Assembly (NCBI RefSeq): GCF_012489685.1
Contig: NC_080042.1
Location: 43,452,066-43,516,065, forward strand
From: Lotus japonicus
Taxonomy: Eukaryota > Streptophyta > Magnoliopsida > Fabales > Fabaceae
DNA: 64,000 nucleotides
Direction of reading: 5' to 3'
Positions 21,645-31,490 of the stretch are shown in pieces. The translations under genes were made by a program, and so were the position numbers. Position 1 is the first letter of the stretch. Every line of letters begins with the position of its first letter. Under the pieces are notes generated by a model, which saw only the letters and a list, made by a program, of their open reading frames with translations, searched no databases and was not told the origin of the DNA.

Positions 21645-23265
21645 TACATGCTGGAGCATCTCAAAATTATGTATGAAATTGAAGAATAAAAGCTCACTAT
21701 TCAAGACCTCGAATTGGCACTCGTAAAACGTTGAAGGAAGGCAAAAAAAATGCAGACAATTTGTGGAGGTTCAATCTTTTTGTAGGACCATGTTGGAGAA
21801 GATGATTAGAGACATAATGCACCAGTAACCCTCAAGAATCTTCGCATCTTCTTACAGGACCTTCTGTTTTATGTTCACAAGAAGTATGGACAAAATATGA
21901 TATAAAGCCCACAATCAGGACAATAACATCCTTGCAAAAGGAGCTAGAGGGTATTTTGAGGGGGAACAAAGGGCATCTGAAGTTGTCTTATCTGCAAATG
22001 ACGAGCAAAAGCTTGAGGAGCCGAGCATGTCAGCTAATACTTACACAGAAGAAAAGCTTGAGGAACATAGGGAGCACATGTTAGCTTGGATGAAAGTTCA
22101 ACTGAACCAAGACTTCAGAAGCTAGAAAAGAATGAAAACAAGAGAAATTATGGTGCTTCATTCACTGGTCTTCATGGGTAAAACTGAGGAAGATGAAGAA
22201 ACCAAGAAGCAACATGGCAGAGGGAATGTTGAGAAGGGGCTTCAAACGCTTTGGAGAGTAGAAAAGATGGAAGGGGTCCACAAGAAACTAATGAAAAAGC
22301 TTCTTGTGGGGGACTGAAGAAATAACCTGGAAATTGAATCAGAAGTACCAAGAAGAGATAAACAAATTAAGGGGGTTCCTCTCGGCCTTTGATATGCCTT
22401 TGAGGGTTTCCGCCTTGTTTGTACCTCTTCCTCGACGAAACTCTGAGATCCTCCCACCAAGTCTAAGAACCAATATGTTAGACTTGGAGCTTCCCCTGTA
22501 TTTAATTTATAAAATGATTTAGGCCTGCTCTTGACGTTACTTTTCCGTTTTAACGTCGTCACTCATCTAACCAACAAGCTGAACAAAAGGCCAAGCTGTT
22601 AGAGTTAATGATCAAGATTACCCAACTAAGGTCAACATCTAAAAGCCATTAACATAACAGCTTGTCAAAAACTCATCCTCTCAACAATTGCTCATTCCAA
22701 CCTCTAAATAATATATAAATTTAGGTTTTGATCAATCTAAAAATTATACCTCTAACCATAAAAATGAACAAATGGCTAATAAGGCTAAGTGGTAAGAGTT
22801 AATGATCAAGATTATTGAAGGTCAAACATCTAAAAGCCACCAACATAACAGATTGGAAATATAGGTTTTATAAACTAATGAAAATAATTGCTCCAGGATC
22901 CCATAATTTTTTTTCCCGAGTGGACAGCCATTGATTATTCCTCTCTCACAATAATGATATTCTCCTCTGCCGTGTCCATTAATATTTGTCTAATAATATT
23001 GTCTAAGTCAACCGTGTGAACATTTCAAGACTACTTTATCTGATAGTGTATACTACTATATAATTAAACTAAAGTTTGAATTTCATGATAGTTACTGATT
23101 GCTTACTTCGTTTGATTGATAATAATAAAAAAATGCAATTTGGAACCAAGGTATGAAACTTCTTGTTATTACTTTCGAACTACTTGCGACTAAATACTTG
23201 GGAATTGCATATAGTACAAGTTGTCTAGCTGAGCTCTGTGTTCACAATCTTCAAGTTCGTGTATC
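21645..23265. other. TNL2-TNL3 spacer, right part
   Basis: About 21950-22320 has coding-like codons (for example KLEEHREHMLAWMKVQ) interrupted by stops and frame changes; no family was recognised. AAGTGGTAAGAGTTAATGATCAAG-type sequence near 22790 partly repeats the segment near 22600. TCAACCGTGTG near 23008 holds a W-box core. No complete gene. Confidence 0.4.
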
Positions 23266-26083
23266 ATGGAAAAGGAAAGAGCAGAATCCTCATCTTCATT
23301 CAAACATAAGTTGACTTATGATGTCTTCCTCAGTTTTCGAGGTGTAGACACCAGGTTAAATTTCACTGGCCATCTCTATAATTCTCTACGCGAAAAGGGG
23401 ATTCACGCGTTCATGGATGAAAAAGGGCTTAGAAGAGGGAAAGAAATTAAATCAGCTCTTCTCAACGCCATTCAAAATTCTAGAATTGCAATAGTCATTT
23501 TCTCTAAGAATTATGCATCCTCCACATATTGTTTGGATGAACTTGTCGAGATTCTTAATCTTGTAAATGCAGAAAGTCTATTGGTAAGGCCCGTTTTTTA
23601 TGATGTGGATCCTTCACAAGTTCGGCATCAAACTGGGACTTATGCAGAAGCCTTGGAGAAACATGAGAAAAGGTTCCGAAATAACAAGGGCAAGATACAA
23701 AAATGGAGAGCAGCTTTACATGAAATATCTGATCTGTCAGGCTGGCATTTCCAACTCGGGTAACTCACACTTTCCTTTCGTATGTATGTTTGTCTATGCT
23801 TTAATGTTTGCCAAATGGTTTTCATATTAAGAATAATATGTGTATGAAAAAAGAAATAAAAATTAGTGGAATTTACTTAATAGAGAAATCAATATTGTGT
23901 AATTAGTTTTGATTGAAGTGATTGAACTAAAGGAAATTCTACATTTTTCAATGGGCAGGTGTGAGTCAGAATACAAGTTTATTCAAAATATTGTTAAAGA
24001 GGTCTCAAAAGAGGTCACCCGCATTCCTTTGCATGTTGTTGAACACCCAATTGATCTAGATTTTGCAGTGCTTCAGGTGCGATCTCTCCTTGAACTTGGG
24101 TCTGAAGTGGTCATGGTAGGTATTTATGGATTTGGAGGACAAGGTAAAACAACAATTGCCCGTGCTGTGTATAACTTGATTGGTGACCAATTTGAAGGTG
24201 TGTGTTTTCTTGCTGACATTAGAGAAAGGACAATTAGTCAGAATGGCCTTGTACAACTCCAAGAAACTCTTCTTTCTGAAACACTTGGAGAGAAAGACAT
24301 CAAAGTTGGAAATATCAATCAAGGAATTCCAATAATCAAAAGGAGGCTCAAACAAATAAAGGTTCTTTTGGTTTTGGATGATGTTGATAAACCGGAACAG
24401 TTAAAATCACTTGCAGGAGGAATTGATTGGTTTGGCAGTGGCAGTAAGATCATTATCACAACAAGAAACAAACAATTGCTAGATGCTCATGGAGTAGTAA
24501 GATTACACCGGGTTGAACTGTTGAGCGATCAAAAAGCTCTTGAGCTGTTTAGTTGGCACGCCTTTAAAAGTCATGAAGTTCATCCTGATTATGTGAAAAC
24601 TTCAAAGCGTGCAGTTTCTTATGCAGGTGGCCTTCCATTAGCTTTAGAAGTGATAGGTTCTCACTTATGGGGTAAAAGTTTAGATGAATGTAACTCTGCA
24701 TTGGATAAATATGAAAAAGTTCCTCGTGAAGATATGCATGAAATACTTAAAGTAAGCTTTGATGGTTTGGGGGAAGATGAGAAGGGTATTTTCCTTGACA
24801 TTGCTTGTTTATTCAACAATGATGAGATGGGGTATGTCAAAGAAATGTTACATGCTCATGGATTTCATGCAGAAGATGGTCTTAGAGTATTAGTTGATAG
24901 ATCTCTTATAAAGATTAAGAATGATAGTGATGTGGAAATGCATGACTTAATTCAAGACATGGGTAGAGAAATTGTCAGACAAGAATCAATACATGAGCCC
25001 GGTGAACGTAGCAGATTGTGGTTCAATGAAGACATCATTCATGTTTTGGAAAATAATACGGTATGTTAAAAATTATTATGTCTCTGCACGGTATTTTTCT
25101 TTCTTTTTCTTTGATTATCATTTTTTCTTATAAATATATGTTGGATCTCAATATTCTTATTCCCCCTTTCTCAATTTCATGTTTGAAAAAATTTATTAGT
25201 GAGAAAATATTATAGTTTATATTTGTAAATTTTTTAAAATATGTATATGACATAGCTAATATGAACATTGTCATTTTGACCTTGGAAGGGAACAAATAAA
25301 GTTGAAGTCATAAAGCTTGGTTATTGCAAAAACAAAGTGCAGTGGAGTGGAAAAGCCTTCATGAAGATGAAAAACTTGAAAATTTTAATGGTTAGAGATG
25401 GTCCAAAGTTTTCAACATGCCCCAAACATTTACCAAATAGTTTGAAGGTGCTACATTGGGCTAATTATCCATCGTGGTCTTTTCCGCCTGATTTCAACTA
25501 TAAACAACTTAAGTGTCTAAGAGTGGAAAGAATCACGTATGTATACACCCGACATCCTGCTATTTATGACATGGTATGCAGGTTGTGGTTAGTTCTTCTT
25601 TTAAGCACATCCCAATTGCAGTGTAATCTCCAAATCCTATTTTGTGCTTTCTTGGAGCAGTGGAAGTGGTTGCTTTGTTCCCTGTTTCTCAGTTTCTTCC
25701 GGTGGAAGCAGCGAAATACGTTGCCTCCCTTCTGGCCCTTGTCACTGTTTCTTGGTTTTTTCCGGTGGAAGAGGTGGTTGCCCTCTTTTCAGGCGGAAGT
25801 AGAGCTTCGGCGGATAGAAGACATCTGTCAGCTGATTCTTATTAAAAACCTGCATCGAAGCATAAGAAAGTTTATTTTGAGAGGCCACCGGTTTGTGTAC
25901 TTGTCGTCGCCTATTACCATAAGCCTCCTTTTGGCAAAGGTGCTTGGCGTCCGGTTTGAAGACCTCTTGCTGCTGATTAGTATAAGCATCCTTTTGGTAA
26001 AAGTGCATCAAAGCCAGGTGCATCAAAGCCGTACTTACCCCATTGACCATGTGGTCTGGCATTGTGGAGAACATCACAAGTAG
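23266..26083 (+). CDS. TNL3: TIR-NBS with truncated LRR
   Basis: Exons 23266-23759 and 23959-25060 join in frame as in TNL1. Exon 1 is a TIR domain (YDVFLSFRGVDTRL; STYCLDELVEI with the catalytic Glu). Exon 2 is a complete NB-ARC: GFGGQGKTT, VLLVLDDVDK, GSGSKIIITTR, GLPLALEVIGS, MHDLIQDMGREIVRQ. It is the only member of the plus-strand trio with every ATPase motif. Exon 3 starts at 25289 (after CTTGGAAG) and encodes the first LRR residues to about 25540, where homology to TNL1/2 stops and unrelated sequence continues the frame to a stop at 26083. No LRR exon 4 or C-terminal domain follows. If intron 2 is retained, a stop comes four codons into it and a TIR-NBS protein of about 534 aa results. 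TIR-NBS proteins without LRRs are known in plants; expression is unknown. Confidence 0.75.
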
Positions 26084-26250
26084 TGAATTGGATCCCAATC
26101 TTTCACCTAAAATCTTAAGATCTTAGGTATATGGATTTTCTCACTTATAAATTGCTTAAAGTTGTCATTATCTTCTATTGTGAGATTTACTCACACTTTA
26201 CATCACAACAAATTTGTATGCTCGTATATCTTTTTCTACAAAAAATAAAA
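25541..26250. repeat. Unidentified repeat replacing the TNL3 LRR
   Basis: From about 25541 the TNL sequence is replaced. Internal near-repeats occur (TTCCGGTGGAAG at about 25695 and 25760, each preceded by a TTTCTCAG/TTTCTTGG block; AAAGTGCATCAAAGCC followed by AGGTGCATCAAAGCC). The tail GTATATGGATTTTCTCACTT to TGAGATTTACTCACAC looks like the end of a legume repeat or LTR. It is not assigned to a family. Confidence 0.4.
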
Positions 26251-28706
26251 TAAAAATATTTATTTTTATATATAATGATACGTTGGGTAGCAATAGAAGT
26301 TTTAATTATAGCTCAATACAGAAACATCTATATATTTTATAAAAAAAAAAATCGTTATCCACAAAATTATAACACATGGCACTCTAAGAATGACTCTCCT
26401 CTCACCCTTCTCTCTGGCTGACAAGTGTCGCAGCCAGAGAGACTTTCACACATTAATTGATAAAATCAATTTCTCAATAATGCTCATTAAATGCGATATA
26501 TACAATAAATGCTATATTCGAAATTTTTTAAAAAACCTTTTGAATTGACCTATATAATGATTATTTAATACATTAATTTTGACTCAATTAAAAAATACTA
26601 TAAATAGTATATTCCTTTCCTTAAAAAACGTTTTAAATAAACCGATAAAATTATTATTTCCAAAATTAATATTAGTAAAATATTAATATCATTAACAGCT
26701 GTGCTCACGTATTTAACCATTTTTAAATCCATTTTTTTTTGAAATTGTTTTTAAATACATTGATCAAGGGTCAATGGTAGAAAAAAAAAAGATTCTTAAA
26801 TACATTAATTTTTAGTAAATAAAAAATTACAATAAATGCTATATTCCTTTCCTTACAAAAAAAAACGTTTTTAATACACCTATTTAATATTTTTAAATAC
26901 ATTAACTAAATATTTGTTTAAAAAAAATGTTTATACTGAACCATATTTAATTGTTTTTAAATACATTAAAATATTTGAATCAGTTTTTATAATAGAATAA
27001 TTAATATATCATAAAACACACATTTTGTATTGTTTTAATTAATTTTCTATTTTAATATTTATTCAAATCATTTTTATTATTAATAAGATAATTACGGAAC
27101 AAAATACGACACGTCTTTAACGTTGATTAATCAATTATCGTAGTATTTAATTAATGTCATTATTTATAGAAATTTATTGACAACATTAATCATGTACAAT
27201 TAGTTGCAAATTACTTACATTTTTGAACAAATTTATGCCTAAAAAATGTTTTAATTACTAATTTTTATTGACTTTCACGTCATGTTATTAAATGACCCGT
27301 GCCTTGAAACCAATTAACATAGTCTGTTACTAAAAAAATTCTAATTTCCCACCAATAGAACCAAATATGACGGCCTAAAAGGTTGATTCCTATTATAACT
27401 CCACATTATAACTCTTTTGTTTGAATACCCAATGTCCTAAACCTAGATGTCAGCTACAACTATTTAATCAGTGAGAGTTTCTTATATATATTTTTGTGTT
27501 ATGTTTTCATTAATTCCATATATTGAGATTAATTTCAAATATGGATTGTCAAGCTTTAAAGGTGTAGTCGTATTATAAAAGCATTTTAAGTTTAATAAAG
27601 TTATTTTTGCTTTCGAAAAAATTGATCAATGAAGAAAAATTTTAAAAATAAATAAATGAGAACATGTACCAAATTATGAGAAAATTAATTGTGATAAATT
27701 CACTTTTAAAAAATAGTGAGATATTCAGTTTAGGAATTTATCATGTTTTTTATGGTATTATTTTTCACTACAACCTAACATAAATTTTAAAAACAATAAT
27801 AATAGTAAATAATTTCGATGAGATATTATCAAACTTAATTTCATGCTTTTAATGTGCAAAATATTTAATAGGATAACAAAGGTTTTTGCATACAATTAAT
27901 ATGTTTTCCAATGAAATTCTTTAATGAAATCAATTATGATTAAGCTTCAAATTTGGCATAATCAAACAATCTATGCACATATTAATTATGATTTGTTTTC
28001 TTAAATAATAACTAGCGTTTTTACCCTTCCACGACGATATTTAATCTCATTATTTAGGCACGTATTAATAAATTAAGATATGAAAAAATGAGCATTCAAC
28101 CAAACAAAATCACAATGAGTGTCACACACAAACACATAAATAATAGTGTTTTCAAATCATATTTTCAAGAACTCAAAAAGTAAAACTTCTTATATAAGAA
28201 CCTAGTTCTTATTTGTAAGAACTAAGAACTCCATGTCATCCTCTCCAGTGGTTAAGAACTCAGTTCTTAGTTCTTAACTCAAAAATAAGAACTAAGAACC
28301 GTGCATTGGAGATGCTCTAAGTAGGTATGGTTTGATCCGCGAATTTAATTCTAAAATTATTATGGTGGGTTGAATTGAGTCATTGATTTGGTTGGAATTT
28401 TTTCTGAATCCAACTACATCGGTTCAATATATTATCGAATTTAGGGATTGAATATTCGATGAATCCAAATCAACTCAATGGTATTGATTTTTTATTTTAC
28501 CATTCAACCTGAAGAGCTTCAACCCATTATTTTTACATGTACTTTTACATTGTAGTAATCTTTTATGTTTGTATTGCAGATGTTCGTTTTACCAATCATA
28601 TGGAATGCTTTATTCTTTTGTAGATGTTGGATTATATGTAGTTTCTATATTTACTATAACACCTCACGCTTTAAAATAAATTTCATTTCGACAATTCCTT
28701 TTCAAG
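26251..28706. other. AT-rich spacer with a foldback
   Basis: Very AT-rich with no coding signal. At about 28198-28320 repeated AAGAACTAAGAACT and its inverse form a foldback followed by GCATTGGAGATGCTCT, a look shared with plant MITEs. Nothing else was recognised. Confidence 0.5.
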
Positions 28707-28740
28707 AATGTAATCTTTGAAAGCGGCTCTAAAACAACTG
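28707..28740 (+). pseudogene. LINE RNase H relic, left part
   Basis: AATGTAATCTTTGAAAGCGG reads NVIFESGSKTT, the strand-turn of LINE RNase H domains (normally ESDS). The reading continues at 40389, on the far side of the copia insertion, after the duplicated AACTG. Confidence 0.7.
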
Positions 28741-29510
28741 TGTAAGATCAAGTTTTGATCGAGTAGTACAACTCTATGTTTTGATGATTACAAGTTAACA
28801 ATTTAGTATGAACAATTATGGTACTCTAACGTGTTTTTCTGAGTGTGCTATTTACAGGCTCTGACCTCTATTTTATCTCACACAAATCAGAAGCACTGTG
28901 CTTAAAGAGTGACCCAAGCAACGCTTTCGCAACATCCTTGTTCACTCTGAACAGTAGAAAAGCTTCAGAAGATCTAAAGTCTTACAAGCTCTGATATGGA
29001 CTCAGTCACTTGAAGTTCTGAAGATCCAGACGCTCTGACAACCCAGACACTCTGAAGGTTCAGATGTTCTGATGGTGTAGAAGACTCTGAAGATCCATAA
29101 GCTGAAAAGTGGAAACTCTGATGTCCAGAAGCAAGATGACTCTGAAGACCATGTACTTCCCTCTGAGTTCAGAATCAGAAGATACAACGGTCAGAGGATC
29201 TGTGCTTCCCTCTGATTCTGATCAACTGGCTTCACAAGTTCCAATATGAAGCTTTCCCCTGATCAGAAGTCTACTAGGTTTAAAGGTCAAGTCATTATCC
29301 AAGTACAAAAGCAAATGTACTATCCTGACGACCTACCTAACATTCTCAGCCACAGCAGAAGCTGGAATTTCCAGAACTGTCCTTGTGTGCTTTTCTATCT
29401 CTTATCTTAAGCACTTTGTTCTCGAAAGATTTGTTAAAATCTTTAAGGTGGAAGTTTTATTCTTAAAACGTTATTCAAAACCCCCATTTCTACCGTTTTT
29501 CATACCTTCA
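28741..29510 (+). repeat. SIRE 5' LTR with internal deletion
   Basis: Collinear with the 3' LTR except for about 438 bp missing at 29380, between CCAGAACTG and CCTTGTGTGC. The missing part in the 3' LTR (about 39812-40250) contains the TATA box and presumed start of transcription, so this LTR should not drive the element normally. Confidence 0.92.
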
Positions 29511-29512
29511 AT

Positions 29513-29524
29513 TGGTATCAGAGC
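29513..29524 (+). promoter_or_regulatory. SIRE primer-binding site
   Basis: TGGTATCAGAGC, complementary to the 3' end of initiator methionine tRNA, lies two bases after the LTR end, as in most plant copia elements. Confidence 0.92.
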
Positions 29525-29582
29525 GCAAGTTCTGATTACCACACCTAACAGTGTTCAGTGATCCGGGCCGGTGTGAAAAACA

Positions 29583-31490
29583 ATGGCTACCACCAGTGAA
29601 ACTCAAAAAGATGGTTACAACGCAAAGCCTCCCATGTTCGACGGTCAAAGGTTCGAATATTGGAAAGATAGACTTGAAAGTTTCTTTCTGGGTTTTGATG
29701 CAGATCTCTGGGATATTATTGTGGATGGCTATTAGCGTATAGTTGATGAAGAAGGCAAGAAGATCCCAAGGTCAGAGATGACTGCAGATCAAAAGAAGCT
29801 TTACTCACAACATCACAAAGCTAGAGCAATTCTTCTAAGTGCTATCTCTTATGAAGAGTACCAGAAGATTACAGATCGTGAGTATGCAAAAGGCATCTTT
29901 GAATCCCTGAAGATGTCTCATGAAGGAAACAAGAAAGTCAAAGAATCAAAGGCATTGTCTTTGATCCAAAAGTATGAATCCTTCATCATGGAGCCAAACG
30001 AGTCCATTGAAGAAATGTTTTCCAGATTTCAGTTGCTGGTAGCTGGAATACGACCTCTCAACAAGAGCTACACAACAAAAGATCATGTCATAAGGGTCAT
30101 CAGAAGTCTTCCTGAAAGCTGGATGCCCTTGGTGACTTCAATAGAGCTTACGAGAGATGTTGAGCGTATGAGTTTAGAAGAACTCATCAGCATACTGAAG
30201 TGTCATGAGCTGAAGCGCTCAGAGATGCAAGATCTGAGGAAGAAATCAATAGCCTTGAAATCCAAATCTGAGAAGGCTAAAGCTGAGAAGTCAAAAGCTC
30301 TCCAAGCTGAAGCAGAAGAATCTGAAGAAGGATCAGAAGATTCTGATGAAGATGAGCTGACTCTGATCTCTAAAAGACTCAACCGCATCTGGAAGCACAA
30401 GCAAAGCAAGTACAGAGGCTTTGGAAAGGCCAAAGGAAAGTCTGAATCCTCAGGCCAGAAGAAGTCATCAATCAAGGAAGTCACATGTTTCGAGTGCAAA
30501 GAATCAGGGCACTACAAAAGTGACTGTCCAAAGTTGAAGAAGGACAAGAGGCCAAAGAAGCACTTCAAGACCAAGAAAAGTCTGATGGTGACTTTTGACG
30601 AATCAGAGTCAGAGGATGTTGACTCTAATGGTGAAGTCCAAGGACTCATGGCTATTGTCAAAGACAAAGGAGCAGAGTCAAAGGATGTTGTTGACTCTGA
30701 CTCAGAATCAGAAGGAGATCCTAACTCAGACAATGAAAATGAGGTATTCGCTTCTTTCTCAACCTCTGAACTGAAACATGCTTTGTCTGATATCATGGAT
30801 AAGTATAACTCTTTATTGTCTAAGCATAAGGAGCTGAAAAAGAACTTATCTGCTGTTTCTAAGACTCCTTCTGAACATGAGAAAATCATTTCTGATTTGA
30901 AAAATGATAACCATGCTTTAGTGAATTCTAACTCTGTGCTTAAGAAACAAATTGCTAAGTTAGAAGAAGTTATTGCATGTGATGCCTCTGATAGTAAGCA
31001 TGAATCTAAGTATGAAAAATCTTTTCAAAGATTCTTGGCTAAAAGCGTAGACAGAAGCTTGATGGCTTCAATGATCTATGGCGTAAGCAGAAATGGAATG
31101 CATGGCATTGGCTATTCTAAACCAATTAGAAATGAGCCTTCTATGCCTAAAGCTAAATCTTTATATGAATGCTTTGTTCCCTCTGGTACCATATTGCCTG
31201 ATCCTTTACCTGCTGAAGTTGCTAAACCCCCTCTCAAAAAGGGATCTTTCTCCATGTCTAAATATCATGCAAAAATTCCTTTACATTACCATGTTGAGAA
31301 ACCCAAGGTGATCAGAACCTCTGGGGTAACTAACAAGAAAGGACCCAGAAAATGGGTACCTAAGGATAAGATTATCTATGTTGCAGATATCCTTGATAGC
31401 TCCATTGAAACACCAATCATGGTATCTGGACAGTGGATGCTCGCGTCACATGACGGGAGAAAGGCGTATGTTCCAAGAGCTAAAACTTAA
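29583..31490 (+). pseudogene. SIRE gag with one in-frame stop
   Basis: The frame opens with ATG at 29583, soon after the primer-binding site (MATTSETQKDGYNAKPPMFD, then FEYWKDRLESFF), and reaches a TAG at 29733-29735. The same frame stays open to a TAA at 31488. The gag core (KKVKESKALSLIQKYESFIM, SIEEMFSRFQLLVAGIRPL) is followed by the zinc knuckle CFECKESGHYKSDCPKLKK at about 30487-30543 and a long acidic and coiled-coil tail. Gag forms the particle and binds RNA. Apart from the single TAG it looks intact. Its last 160 bases overlap the opening of pol in the +1 frame. Confidence 0.9.
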
